Made by a program: the position numbers and the translations under genes
Origin: Zobellia laminariae
Lineage (GTDB): Bacteria; Bacteroidota; Bacteroidia; Flavobacteriales; Flavobacteriaceae
NCBI RefSeq assembly: GCF_009725995.1
Contig: NZ_RCNS01000001.1
Span: 910,283 to 974,282, forward strand
Direction: 5' to 3'
DNA length: 64,000 bases
The notes under the pieces: model-generated
The model's input: the letters and a program-made list of their open reading frames with translations, nothing else
Told to the model about the DNA's origin: nothing
The model's database searches: none
In this document: piece after piece, positions 18,729-27,701 of the stretch
How positions within the stretch are numbered: position 1 is the stretch's first letter
Layout: each line of letters begins with the position of its first letter

Positions 18729-19115
18729 TTAGTCAAAATGTTTATAAACTCGGTAGCCGAATATACTCCACGCAATAATGAGTAGCGTACCACCTAGTGG
18801 AGTTATCAGGCCTATAGCTTTAAAATCAAAAGCGGTTAAACTATTTGTTGCCAATAAATAAATGGAAAAAGAAAAACAACAAATACCCACTAAGACAAAA
18901 TAGAAAATCAACTTTTTACTAGCTTCGGGCAATTGTTTCATACTGCCTAAAACCAATAAAAGCAAGGCATGGTACATTTGGTATTTTACTCCCGTCTCAA
19001 AAGTTTGGATGGCATTTGTATCTACTAACTTTTCCAGGCCATGGGCACCAAAAGCACCTAATATGACTGCAGTACTACCTAATACAATTCCTGTGAGACA
19101 AATTGTTTTGTTCAT
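18729..19115 (-). CDS. DUF423 membrane protein
   Basis: A 128-residue protein with four hydrophobic helices and the DUF423 signature GAFGAHGLEKLV...FETGVKYQMYHALLLL (about 21-55). The family is widespread in bacteria and of unknown function. It is divergent from the saccharopine dehydrogenase gene and lies 86 bases upstream of pckA on the same strand, with its own start context. Confidence 0.9.
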   Translation of the reverse strand: MNKTICLTGIVLGSTAVILGAFGAHGLEKLVDTNAIQTFETGVKYQMYHALLLLVLGSMKQLPEASKKLIFYFVLVGICCFSFSIYLLATNSLTAFDFKAIGLITPLGGTLLIIAWSIFGYRVYKHFD

Positions 19116-19196
19116 AACTTTTATACTCTATTTTTTTATAAATATAACAATCACTACCTTAGTCAACCGTTACACATACTAAAAGTACAAAACTAA

Positions 19197-20576
19197 ATGT
19201 CGCGAAATATACTTGTTATCGGTGCAGGAAAATCTACTTCCTACCTTCTAGACTATTTTCTTGAAAAATCTGAAGAAGAACAACTTCACCTAACCATTGG
19301 TGATTTAAAACCTGAATCTATTTCGGAGGCCATTAGAAATCATAAGAACTGTAACGTAATTGAATTAGACATACAAAATGAAAATGCCAGACAGAAAGCT
19401 ATAACAGAAAGTGATATTGTAGTTTCTATGCTTCCTGCATTTTTACACAGCAAAATTGCCGTGGACTGCCTTGCTTTGGGTAAGCATCTTGTAACCGCTT
19501 CCTATGTTAGTGATACCCTAAAAGATTTGGATGAGGCCGTAAAAGAAAAAGGGCTTGTCTTTATGAATGAAATTGGTTTGGACCCTGGCATAGACCATAT
19601 GAGCGCTATGCAAATCATTGATAGGATTAGAGACCAAGGCGGAAAAATAATTTTATTCGAATCCTTTTGTGGCGGATTGGTAGCTCCCGAAAGCGACAAT
19701 AACCTTTGGAACTATAAATTTACCTGGAACCCAAGAAACGTAGTCTTAGCAGGACAGGGTGGTGCCGCAAAATTTATTCAAGAAGGCACTTACAAATACG
19801 TGCCCTACCAAAAACTCTTTCGTCGTACAGAGTTTTTTAATATAAAGGGTTATGGCCGCTTTGAAGGTTATGCCAACAGAAACTCATTAGACTATAGAGA
19901 AGCATACGGTCTTGAAGATGTGCTTACTTTATATAGAGGTACTATGCGCAGAACAGGTTTCTCTAAAGCATGGAACATGTTCGTACAACTAGGTATGACC
20001 GATGATAGCTATACCGTTGAGAATTCTGAAAACATGTCTTATCGCGAATTCACCAACCTATTCCTGCCCTATTCACCAACAGATTCTGTTGAGCTAAAAC
20101 TACGCCACTATCTAAAAATTGATCAAGATGATAGAATGTGGGAAAAGGTACTGGAGTTAAACCTCTTTGACGACCAAAAAATTATTCCATTAAAAAATGC
20201 TACGCCGGCACAGATTCTACAACATATTCTTGAAGATAGCTGGACGCTAGCCGATTCTGATAAGGACATGATTGTTATGTATCACAAGTTTGGCTATGAG
20301 CTAAATGGTAAAAAGCATCAAATTGATGCCAATATGGTGGTGATAGGAGAAAACAGAACGTACACCGCTATGGCCAAAACGGTTGGTCTACCTGTTGCAA
20401 TTGCTACTTTGTCTATTCTGAATAAAAAAATAAAGACTCCCGGCGTCCAAATTCCTATTAAAAAGGAGGTCTACGAGCCTATTTTGAAAGAACTTACATC
20501 TTATGGTATCGATTTTAAAGAGTTAGAAGTTCCATATTTAGGATACAATCCTGATTCTGTATCCAATGGAGATTAG
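19197..20576 (+). CDS. Saccharopine dehydrogenase family protein
   Basis: A 459-residue saccharopine dehydrogenase-like oxidoreductase. The Rossmann loop VIGAGKSTSYLLD is at residues 6-18. The central block MNEIGLDPGIDHMSAMQ (about 122-138) is the family signature, and FESFCGGLVAPE follows. Members of this length act on saccharopine in lysine catabolism, or on related carboxyalkyl amino acids. An Lrp-type regulator gene lies 87 bases downstream, in keeping with amino-acid metabolism. The substrate is inferred only from family. Confidence 0.88.
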   Translation: MSRNILVIGAGKSTSYLLDYFLEKSEEEQLHLTIGDLKPESISEAIRNHKNCNVIELDIQNENARQKAITESDIVVSMLPAFLHSKIAVDCLALGKHLVTASYVSDTLKDLDEAVKEKGLVFMNEIGLDPGIDHMSAMQIIDRIRDQGGKIILFESFCGGLVAPESDNNLWNYKFTWNPRNVVLAGQGGAAKFIQEGTYKYVPYQKLFRRTEFFNIKGYGRFEGYANRNSLDYREAYGLEDVLTLYRGTMRRTGFSKAWNMFVQLGMTDDSYTVENSENMSYREFTNLFLPYSPTDSVELKLRHYLKIDQDDRMWEKVLELNLFDDQKIIPLKNATPAQILQHILEDSWTLADSDKDMIVMYHKFGYELNGKKHQIDANMVVIGENRTYTAMAKTVGLPVAIATLSILNKKIKTPGVQIPIKKEVYEPILKELTSYGIDFKELEVPYLGYNPDSVSNGD

Positions 20577-20663
20577 TTCGTACACACAATTACATCAACC
20601 TTTTCCATACTTTAAGATTCAAACAATAATAGCTACTTTTACCATCAATTTGAAACTCAGCTC

Positions 20664-21134
20664 ATGAAACTAGGTAACGATAAAGTTAAAATTGACGGAA
20701 TTGACAAAAAGATTCTAAGGTATCTTATGGAAGATGCCCGAAAGCCTATCCTTGAGATTGCCAGAAATATTGGTATATCTGGTGCTGCTATTCACCAACG
20801 TCTTAGAAAGCTAGAATCTTCTGGATTGTTGGCCGGTTCAAAATTTATCATCAACCCAAAAGTAATGGGTTACCATACCATGGCTTACATTGGTATTTAC
20901 TTGGACAAGGCAATGAGTAACCCTGTTGCGGTAAAACAGCTAGAGAAAATCCCTGAAGTTCTTGAATGTCATTACACCACAGGTAACTGGTCTATTCTTA
21001 TAAAAGTACTCTGTAGAGATAATGAACACCTTATGCATGTTCTGAACAAAGAAATTCAACAAATAGAAGGTGTTTCTCGTACGGAAACCTTTATTTCTTT
21101 GGCCCAACAAATTGATCGACAAATTCAGATCTAA
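20664..21134 (+). CDS. Lrp/AsnC family regulator
   Basis: A 156-residue feast/famine transcription regulator. The N-terminal winged HTH reads IDKKILRYLMEDARKPILEIA...SGAAIHQRLRKLESSGL (about 15-52). The C-terminal RAM ligand-binding domain runs from about 70 to 150 (MAYIGIYLDKA ... VLECHYTTGNWSILIKV). It is likely to control the upstream saccharopine dehydrogenase or other amino-acid genes, from position only. Confidence 0.93.
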   Translation: MKLGNDKVKIDGIDKKILRYLMEDARKPILEIARNIGISGAAIHQRLRKLESSGLLAGSKFIINPKVMGYHTMAYIGIYLDKAMSNPVAVKQLEKIPEVLECHYTTGNWSILIKVLCRDNEHLMHVLNKEIQQIEGVSRTETFISLAQQIDRQIQI

Positions 21135-21136
21135 TA

Positions 21137-21168
21137 TTTGTATTAAATCTAAATAAGGATTATTTTTG
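21137..21168 (+). promoter_or_regulatory. Promoter abutting a start codon
   Basis: TTTG at 21137-21140, 20 bases, then TATTTTTG at 21161-21168, close to the Bacteroidota consensus. The next ATG is six bases further on (21175), so the mRNA should have almost no leader. Confidence 0.7.
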
Positions 21169-21174
21169 TTCCCA

Positions 21175-21501
21175 ATGGAACGCATTAATTCATCACATTA
21201 CTATACATTTTTCCAATCCGATAAGGAGAGGTGCTTTTATATAGACCTTGGTCAGAAGCTGGTGCGTTTGTCTTTTTGCCAACTACTTGCTCTTAGACAA
21301 AAGGTTTGGAGCATTAATATTGAAGACCATTTTGACGAGGATGCCAATCCGCATGGGTTTGAAATAGTATCACTTTGCAATAGAGAACACCTTTTTGTCT
21401 TGAATACCCTTGAAGTTCTAGACCTAAAAGAGTTACTTACAGGAGCATTTTTCTTGCTCGATATTGCCGTTCAGACCCCTTCACTTACCTCTAGAACGTA
21501 G
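21175..21501 (+). CDS. Hypothetical protein upstream of ferritin
   Basis: About 108 residues from ATG 21175. The TTG at 21166 lies in the -7 box and is unlikely to be translated. I do not recognise the family. The protein is soluble, with aromatic residues near the start (SSHYYTFFQSDKERCFYIDLG), Cys in LSFCQLL and LCNREHL, and a hydrophobic helix toward the end. It precedes ferritin by 103 bases on the same strand, so a link to iron handling is possible but unproven. Confidence 0.7.
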   Translation: MERINSSHYYTFFQSDKERCFYIDLGQKLVRLSFCQLLALRQKVWSINIEDHFDEDANPHGFEIVSLCNREHLFVLNTLEVLDLKELLTGAFFLLDIAVQTPSLTSRT

Positions 21502-21604
21502 ATTTCTTTATTTTTAATCAGTCTAAAATCAGTTATAAATAGGTTAATGCCCTAGTAATACGCACTCTTTTGTGATAACTTTACGTTAAGTAAAGAAAAA
21601 GACA

Positions 21605-22117
21605 ATGAAAGATATAGCTAGACAACAAATGAGTATTAAGGTAGAAAGCATGGATATGCTTAATGCCCAGATAAAGATGGAAGGTAGAGCATCTGCCTCA
21701 TATTTAGCCATGGCTTCATGGTGCGACCAACGTGGTTACAACCAAAGCGCGGACTTTATGTATAAGCAAGCTGCTGAGGAAAGAGAGCACATGATGAAAA
21801 TTTTTAAATTCGTTAATGACTGTGGTGGTAACGCCATATCTCCTGCCATAGAAAGCACAAATCATGATTTTTCTTCTTTAGAGGAAGTTTTTGAAACTGC
21901 TTTAAGCCAAGAAATAGATGTAACTAAATCAATTAATAGAATAGTTGCAGCTGCTAAAAAGAACAGTGACTTTGGCGTTGAGAATTTCTTGCAGTGGTTT
22001 ATTACCGAACAATTAGAAGAAGAAAAAACAATGAGAGATATACTTGACCTATTTGAAATTATGGGACGAGATGGTATTGCATTGAAACTGATAGACGAAC
22101 GTATATCTGTTGAGTAA
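21605..22117 (+). CDS. ftnA: Ferritin (non-heme, iron storage)
   Basis: A 170-residue ferritin of the FtnA type. The four-helix bundle carries likely ferroxidase ligands: Glu near 26 (MEGRASASYL), Glu-59 and His-62 (AAEEREHMMK), Glu-103, and the Glu/Gln cluster ITEQLEEE near 133-140. It oxidises Fe(II) and stores ferric mineral in a cytosolic 24-mer. The protein continues 170 residues, normal for the class. A strong shared terminator follows. Confidence 0.94.
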   Translation: MKDIARQQMSIKVESMDMLNAQIKMEGRASASYLAMASWCDQRGYNQSADFMYKQAAEEREHMMKIFKFVNDCGGNAISPAIESTNHDFSSLEEVFETALSQEIDVTKSINRIVAAAKKNSDFGVENFLQWFITEQLEEEKTMRDILDLFEIMGRDGIALKLIDERISVE

Positions 22118-22141
22118 ACAATTTTCATGCTAACTCAAGCA

Positions 22142-22177
22142 AAAAAAGGCTGTCTAAGAATTTCTAGACAGCCTTTT
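22142..22177. terminator. Bidirectional terminator after ferritin
   Basis: Perfect 14-base stem AAAAAGGCTGTCTA / TAGACAGCCTTTTT with an 8-base loop, between the convergent ferritin and zinc-protease genes. Confidence 0.9.
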
Positions 22178-22201
22178 TACATTTTAATAAGTTTGAGAAA
22201 A

Positions 22202-22897
22202 CTAATCTCTTCCTCCAAGCACTTGCATTCCCCAATAGACTAAAGTAGCCAATGAACCAATTGCCGCAACCAAATAGGTACGTGCAGCCCATTTTAAAGC
22301 ATCTTCTGAACCTTTATATTCCTCTGGAGTCACTATATGTTTTGCTTTTAACCAAGCCAATGCACGGTTACTGGCATCATACTCTACAGGCAAGGTTATA
22401 AAACTGAATAAAGTTGCCATACCCATCATAACAAGACCGGCTACTGCAACCCAATATCCAAATCCAACACCTGCCGCAGCACCCAACATAAGTCCACCAA
22501 AAACAACCCACATAGACATGCCGGAAGTAACACTCACTATAGGTACTAATTGTGAACGCATAGTTAACCATCGGTAAGCTTGAGCATGTTGCACGGCGTG
22601 CCCACATTCGTGAGCCGCTACTGCAGCAGCAGATGCGTTTCTTTGGTTATAAACACCCTCACTTAGATTTACTGTTTTATTTTTTGGGTTATAGTGATCG
22701 GTTAGCATACCTGCTGTAGAAACTACTTTTACATCTCGTATACCATGGTCTGCCAACATTTTCTCAGCAATTTCCGCACCGCTCATTCCGTTGCTTAAAT
22801 GCACCTTAGAATAAAACTTAAACTTACTCTTAAGCTTTCTGCTTACTAGCCAGCTAACTAGAGCTATGGCTCCAATTAAAATATAATATCCCATCAT
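22202..22897 (-). CDS. Membrane zinc metallopeptidase (YugP family)
   Basis: A 231-residue membrane protein with an N-terminal helix (YYILIGAIALVSWLV) and the metallopeptidase motif HECGHAVQH near residue 96. Two or three hydrophobic segments follow. This is the zinc metallopeptidase_2/YugP family, found widely, with no well-established substrate. The second metal-site region is LPVEYDASNRAL. Gene is monocistronic as far as seen. Confidence 0.92.
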   Translation of the reverse strand: MMGYYILIGAIALVSWLVSRKLKSKFKFYSKVHLSNGMSGAEIAEKMLADHGIRDVKVVSTAGMLTDHYNPKNKTVNLSEGVYNQRNASAAAVAAHECGHAVQHAQAYRWLTMRSQLVPIVSVTSGMSMWVVFGGLMLGAAAGVGFGYWVAVAGLVMMGMATLFSFITLPVEYDASNRALAWLKAKHIVTPEEYKGSEDALKWAARTYLVAAIGSLATLVYWGMQVLGGRD

Positions 22898-22954
22898 AAC
22901 TGTATTCCTTTTAAAGATTTAAATTTAAAGATAATCAAAAACCTCTCATCTTGT

Positions 22955-22999
22955 CTGCACTCACTGCGGCTGCACTCACTTCATCTACACTCAGTGAGG
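22955..22999. repeat. Three imperfect 15-base direct repeats
   Basis: CTGCACTCACTGCGG, CTGCACTCACTTCAT and CTACACTCAGTGAGG lie back to back between the zinc-protease and SemiSWEET genes. They are GC-richer than the surroundings. Confidence 0.75.
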
Positions 23000-23109
23000 C
23001 AGCTTTGCTTAGAGAAAACGTTTAATTATCTGTTATATTGGAAAGCAAAAACCTCGCCAAGCTACATTTGGGTGATTTCAGGTAATCATTCTGCCAAAAT
23101 GTCTATGGG

Positions 23110-23364
23110 TTATTTGTACTTGAATTTCAATACTAACATGAAGAAAAGAAGACAACCTGTAATAGCATTGGCCAAAGTAACTGGTAGGCTATTAATCATA
23201 AGTCCGTATGTAAACCATAACACGACTCCTAAAAAAAGAATAAGGTACGTACTAAGTGAAATGTCTTTAGTGGACTTATCACGCCACGTTTTGTAGACCT
23301 GCGGCACATAACCGGCCGTTGTTAAAACAGCGGCCACCATTCCAAGAATTTCAATCTTATCCAT
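23110..23364 (-). CDS. SemiSWEET sugar transporter
   Basis: An 84-residue protein with three transmembrane helices, the length of a bacterial SemiSWEET half-transporter, which dimerises to move sugars down a gradient. The signatures are TTAGYVPQVYKTWRDKST (16-33), with the PQ motif, and GVVLWFTYGLMINSLPVTLANAI in helix two to three. It lies 35 bases upstream of the leuS stop on the same strand orientation. Confidence 0.92.
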   Translation of the reverse strand: MDKIEILGMVAAVLTTAGYVPQVYKTWRDKSTKDISLSTYLILFLGVVLWFTYGLMINSLPVTLANAITGCLLFFMLVLKFKYK

Positions 23365-23399
23365 TTGCTATGCTTAGTTGGTGGCCGTATGCCTGATAC

Positions 23400-26300
23400 T
23401 TATCCTACGATGTTTATAATTTTACCTGGCACTACAATTACTTTCTTAGGCGTACGCCCTTGTAACTGCTGCGCTGTTTTTTCATGAGCCATAACTGCGG
23501 CTTCAATTTCATCTTTGCTTAAATCTAAAGGAAGCTCTAGTTTAAAACGCATTTTTCCATTGAAAGAAACCGGATATTCTTTACTACTTTCCACCAAGTA
23601 CTTCTCCTCGAATTTTGGAAAGTCTACCGTAGAAATTGAACCTTCATGACCTAATTGCTTCCAAAGTTCTTCTGCAATATGAGGTGCATAAGGCGATACC
23701 AAAATAGCCAACGGCTCTAACACCTTTCTCCTACTACATTTCTGAGCACCCAATTCGTTCACCGCAATCATAAAAGTAGATACCGAAGTATTAAAACTAA
23801 AGTTCTCTATATCTTCTTCTACCTTTTTAATAGTCTTATGTAAAGTCTTGTAACTGTCTTTAGACGGCTCATCTTCCGATACTGCAAAAGCGCCTTCTGC
23901 ACCTGAATGATACAAACGCCATAGTTTTTTCAAGAATCCATGAGCTCCTGTAATACCTGCTGTGTTCCAAGGTTTAGATTGCTCCAATGGTCCTAAGAAC
24001 ATTTCATACAAACGCAATGAATCTGCCCCGTACTCTTCACAAATGGCATCAGGATTAACAACGTTGTATTTGGATTTGGACATTTTTTCAACTTCGCGGC
24101 CTACGATATATTTACCTTCTTGAAATAAAACCGAATTACTATATTCTTGCCTCCATTTTAAAAAATCTTCAAAATTCAATTCATCAGAAGAATTCACTAA
24201 TGAAACATTTACATGTTGAACAATTGGTCTGATATCATAGGTGTTTTGAGAAACGCTTTTATCTATATCTATAATATTACTATAACCAGAAAATTTCTTT
24301 TCAACCCAGTCTTCAATTTCCGTAAAATCTTCAGATTTAACACAATTTTCATAAACTGATTTAGAAACTAAAAGTAAAAAAGGTCTTTCCACCGGATAAG
24401 CCATAGTCTTATCTTCAACTTTTAAATCTTCCAATGAATTAAAATGACTAAAAGCAACCCAGAATCCGTAAACAAAAGCACTAGTACCAGTAATCATCCC
24501 TTGATTAATAAGCTTTTTAGCAAACTCATCTTTAGGCACCAAACCTTTATCGAACATAAACTTCTGCCAAAAACGGCTGTATAGCAAATGGCCTGTTGCG
24601 TGTTCGCTACCACCAATATATAAATCTACATCTTGCCAGTAGTCAATAGCTTCCTTAGAGAAAATTTCATTCTCATTATATGGATCCATGTATCTATTGA
24701 AATACTGTGAACTACCAGCCCAACCCGGCATGGTATTCAATTCTAACGGAAACACAGTGGTATTATTTATTTCACTGTTGTTTACAACGGTATTAGTTAC
24801 CGTATCCCAAGCCCAAACCTCGGCATTACCTAATGGCGGTTCTCCTGTCTCTGTGGGCAAGTATTTTTCAACTTCTGGCAACGCAATAGGCAAGAATTCT
24901 TTTTCAATCATTTGAGGCATACCGTCTACATAATACACTGGAAAAGGTTCTCCCCAATAGCGTTGACGACTAAATACGGCATCACGTAATCTATAATTTA
25001 TTTTTCCTTCGCCTTGCCCTAATTTCTCCAACTCATAGATCGCTAATTTCATAGCTTTCTTATACGGTAATCCGTTTAAGAAATCAGAATTTGCAATAAC
25101 CGTTTTATCCTTATCTGCATATGCTTCCTCAGAAATATCTACACCTTCAAATATGTTAGGAATAGGAATATTGAAATGCTTTGCGAAGTCATAATCTCTT
25201 TGATCACCACATGGTACGGACATAACCGCACCAGTTCCATAACCTGCCAAAACATAGTCCCCAATCCAAATTGGAATAGGTTCTTTTGTAAATGGATGTT
25301 CTGCATATGCACCGGTAAAAGCACCTGAAATAGTCTTTACATCTGCCATACGATCACGCTCCGAACGTTTTGCAGTTGCTTCTATATACGCCTCTACCTC
25401 AGCTTTTTGAGCTTCAGTCGTTATTTTGGAAACCAACTCATGCTCTGGCGCCAAAGTCATAAAACTTACCCCAAAAATAGTATCTGGTCTTGTGGTAAAA
25501 ACTTCTATTTTTTCATCATGGTCCTTTACATTAAACACAGCAGAAGCACCTTGTGAACGACCAATCCAATTCGTTTGTGAATCTTTCAACGGTTGTGGCC
25601 AATCTACCGTATTCAATCCGTCTAACAAACGTTGTGCATATGCAGAAATACGCATACTCCACTGGGTCATCTTTTTACGGATAACCGGATGACCACCACG
25701 TTCTGAAACACCGTTTACTATTTCGTCATTCGCCAATACAGTACCTAGTGCAGGGCACCAGTTTACTTCAGTATCTGCCAAGTACGTTAATCTATATTGT
25801 AATAATATTTCTTGTTTTTTTACATCAGAGAAAGCTTTCCAATCAGCTGCAGAAAACGATTCGATATCATCATCGCATACTGCATTTACATTGGCATTAC
25901 CATCCGCAGAAAATTTAGAAACCAACGTTTCTACATCTTCCGCCTTATCAGTATCCTTGTTATACCAAGAATTAAAGATTTGTATGAATATCCACTGCGT
26001 CCATTTGTAATACTCCGGACTAGAAGTACGCACCTCTCTGCTCCAATCAAAAGAAAAACCTAATTGATCTAACTGTCTTCTGTATGTTTTAATATTAGCA
26101 GCGGTAGTTACTGCAGGATGTTGCCCTGTTTGAATTGCATATTGCTCTGCTGGCAAACCAAAAGAATCATACCCCTGTGGATGTAAAACATTAAACCCTT
26201 TATGCCTTTTGTAGCGAGCATAAATATCACTGGCAATGTAACCAAGCGGATGCCCTACATGCAATCCGGCACCCGAGGGGTAAGGAAACATATCCAAAAC

Positions 26301-26402
26301 ATAGTATTTTGGTTTATCGGAATTGTTTTTGGCTTTGAACGTTTCGTTTTTGGCCCAAAAGTCTTGCCAATTTTTCTCTATTTCCTTGAAATCGTAGTGC
26401 AT
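23400..26402 (-). CDS. leuS: Leucyl-tRNA synthetase (long form)
   Basis: 1000 residues from ATG 26402. An upstream TTG at 26432 overlaps a TATTTTTG -7 box and is rejected. Class I motifs: HVGHPLGY as the HIGH element (about 38-45), and KMSKS at 773-777. The CP1 editing domain includes TTRPDTIFG and the GTGAVMSVPCGDQRD block. The Bacteroidota-type insertion after the first lobe is present. Between GMITGTSAFVY (636 on) and KMSKS lie some 137 residues, longer than in other flavobacterial LeuRS I know, owing to an extra segment at about 646-710. The anticodon-binding and C-terminal domains are complete. Confidence 0.95.
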   Translation of the reverse strand: MHYDFKEIEKNWQDFWAKNETFKAKNNSDKPKYYVLDMFPYPSGAGLHVGHPLGYIASDIYARYKRHKGFNVLHPQGYDSFGLPAEQYAIQTGQHPAVTTAANIKTYRRQLDQLGFSFDWSREVRTSSPEYYKWTQWIFIQIFNSWYNKDTDKAEDVETLVSKFSADGNANVNAVCDDDIESFSAADWKAFSDVKKQEILLQYRLTYLADTEVNWCPALGTVLANDEIVNGVSERGGHPVIRKKMTQWSMRISAYAQRLLDGLNTVDWPQPLKDSQTNWIGRSQGASAVFNVKDHDEKIEVFTTRPDTIFGVSFMTLAPEHELVSKITTEAQKAEVEAYIEATAKRSERDRMADVKTISGAFTGAYAEHPFTKEPIPIWIGDYVLAGYGTGAVMSVPCGDQRDYDFAKHFNIPIPNIFEGVDISEEAYADKDKTVIANSDFLNGLPYKKAMKLAIYELEKLGQGEGKINYRLRDAVFSRQRYWGEPFPVYYVDGMPQMIEKEFLPIALPEVEKYLPTETGEPPLGNAEVWAWDTVTNTVVNNSEINNTTVFPLELNTMPGWAGSSQYFNRYMDPYNENEIFSKEAIDYWQDVDLYIGGSEHATGHLLYSRFWQKFMFDKGLVPKDEFAKKLINQGMITGTSAFVYGFWVAFSHFNSLEDLKVEDKTMAYPVERPFLLLVSKSVYENCVKSEDFTEIEDWVEKKFSGYSNIIDIDKSVSQNTYDIRPIVQHVNVSLVNSSDELNFEDFLKWRQEYSNSVLFQEGKYIVGREVEKMSKSKYNVVNPDAICEEYGADSLRLYEMFLGPLEQSKPWNTAGITGAHGFLKKLWRLYHSGAEGAFAVSEDEPSKDSYKTLHKTIKKVEEDIENFSFNTSVSTFMIAVNELGAQKCSRRKVLEPLAILVSPYAPHIAEELWKQLGHEGSISTVDFPKFEEKYLVESSKEYPVSFNGKMRFKLELPLDLSKDEIEAAVMAHEKTAQQLQGRTPKKVIVVPGKIINIVG

Positions 26403-26429
26403 GCTGATATCTTTCTTTTCAATGTTCGC

Positions 26430-26437
26430 CAAAAATA
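26430..26437 (-). promoter_or_regulatory. -7 box of leuS
   Basis: CAAAAATA on the plus strand, TATTTTTG toward leuS. Expected transcript start is about 22 bases before ATG 26402, which decides that start. Confidence 0.55.
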
Positions 26438-26483
26438 AGTTTATTCAATTTACTTTCCTAAATTTACGCCTGTATACGCGATT

Positions 26484-27362
26484 ATGGGCAAGTCTTTTGA
26501 ACAGTACCAGAAACAAAAATTGATATCATCGTATTTTTCGGTGATACTGAGCATTGCTTTGGTTTTATTTTTACTAGGTATTTTGGGACTTTTGGTTATC
26601 AATACCAAAAAAATGGCTGATCACTTTAAGGAGCAAATCACTATTTCTATTTTTCTAAAGGACGAAGCCAAAGAGTCTGAAATAGACCAACTCCAAAAAA
26701 ATCTATTGCAAGAAGAACATACCAAAAGCGCTGTCTTCGTTTCCAAAGAAGATGCCGCCAAACAGCACAGTGAAGAAATAGGCGAGGATTTCCAGAATTT
26801 CTTAGGCTACAATCCGCTTAAAAACTCCATTGACGTGCAGTTACGAGCAGATTTTGTTACGCCACAAGAAATAGATTCTTTAGCTACCAATCTTGCCAAA
26901 AAGACGTATGTGGAAGAAGTCAGCTATGATAAACCTTTGGTTGGTCTGTTGAGTGAAAATGTAAAACGCATCAGTTTTTGGATTTTGATTGCTAGCGGCA
27001 TTCTTACTTTCATCGCCATTTTACTTATCAATAGCTCCATCCGTTTAAGCATTTACTCCAAACGTTTTATCATTAAGACCATGCAAATGGTAGGTGCCAC
27101 CAAGACTTTTATACGCAGACCTTTTATATGGATGAACATTAAACTTGGGATTCTAGGTGCTCTTACCGCTCTTGCAGCATTAACAGGCGCATTGTACTAT
27201 TTGGACCAAAATTTTCCAGAACTAGAGCTTTTTAAAGACCTTGAGCAATTAGGTATTCTCTACGGAGCCATCTTTGTTTTGGGTATACTCATCTCCTTGA
27301 TTAGTACGTTTTTTGCAACACAACGGTTTCTGAACCTCAGAACCGATGAACTTTACTATTAA
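26484..27362 (+). CDS. ftsX: Cell division protein FtsX
   Basis: A 292-residue FtsX-type permease, the membrane partner of the ATPase FtsE in activating septal peptidoglycan hydrolases. An N-terminal helix (SVILSIALVLFLLGILGLLV), a periplasmic domain of about 120 residues (ISIFLKDEAKESEIDQL ...), and three C-terminal helices form the expected topology. The SIYSKRFIIKTMQMVGATKTFIRRPF loop is characteristic. No ftsE is adjacent, as in many Bacteroidota. It heads a same-strand run with DUF3098, uppP and truB. Confidence 0.93.
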   Translation: MGKSFEQYQKQKLISSYFSVILSIALVLFLLGILGLLVINTKKMADHFKEQITISIFLKDEAKESEIDQLQKNLLQEEHTKSAVFVSKEDAAKQHSEEIGEDFQNFLGYNPLKNSIDVQLRADFVTPQEIDSLATNLAKKTYVEEVSYDKPLVGLLSENVKRISFWILIASGILTFIAILLINSSIRLSIYSKRFIIKTMQMVGATKTFIRRPFIWMNIKLGILGALTALAALTGALYYLDQNFPELELFKDLEQLGILYGAIFVLGILISLISTFFATQRFLNLRTDELYY

Positions 27363-27417
27363 GACCATCCTAACAATAAACCTTTACGACCATAAACTTT
27401 TTTAAGCAGAACTTCGT

Positions 27418-27425
27418 TAAATTTG
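27418..27425 (+). promoter_or_regulatory. -7 box abutting the DUF3098 start codon
   Basis: TAAATTTG ends four bases before ATG 27430. The expected transcription start coincides with the start codon, so the mRNA would be leaderless. Confidence 0.5.
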
Positions 27426-27429
27426 CAGC

Positions 27430-27699
27430 ATGGGTAAGAAACAAGTAGAACATACGGGCCAGCAGGGTAAACAAGAATTCATTTTTCAGAAAAAGAACTA
27501 TACCTTCTTTTTTGTAGGTCTTGCATTTATAGCCTTAGGCTTTATACTTATGAGTGGTGGTGGCAGTGACGACCCTAATGTATTTAATGAGGACATCTAC
27601 AGTTTTAGAAGAATACGCTTAGCACCTACCCTAGTATTAATTGGATTAGGTATTGAGATATATGCCATATTGTTGAATCCGCACAAGAAGAAAAAATAA
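27430..27699 (+). CDS. DUF3098 membrane protein
   Basis: An 89-residue protein with two transmembrane helices. The DUF3098 signature is FFFVGLAFIALGFILMSGGGSDDP (28-51), followed by NEDIYSFRRIRLAPTLVLIG. The family occurs in Bacteroidota between ftsX and uppP, which points to envelope or cell-division work, but its function is unknown. uppP begins two bases after its stop. Confidence 0.92.
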   Translation: MGKKQVEHTGQQGKQEFIFQKKNYTFFFVGLAFIALGFILMSGGGSDDPNVFNEDIYSFRRIRLAPTLVLIGLGIEIYAILLNPHKKKK

Positions 27700-27701
27700 T
27701 T

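Noticed and set aside
22955..22999. CRISPR-like array
   Set aside because: Units are only 15 bases, contiguous and without spacers; no cas genes.
22994..23296. Open frame antisense to the SemiSWEET gene
   Set aside because: It is the shadow of the SemiSWEET coding sequence.
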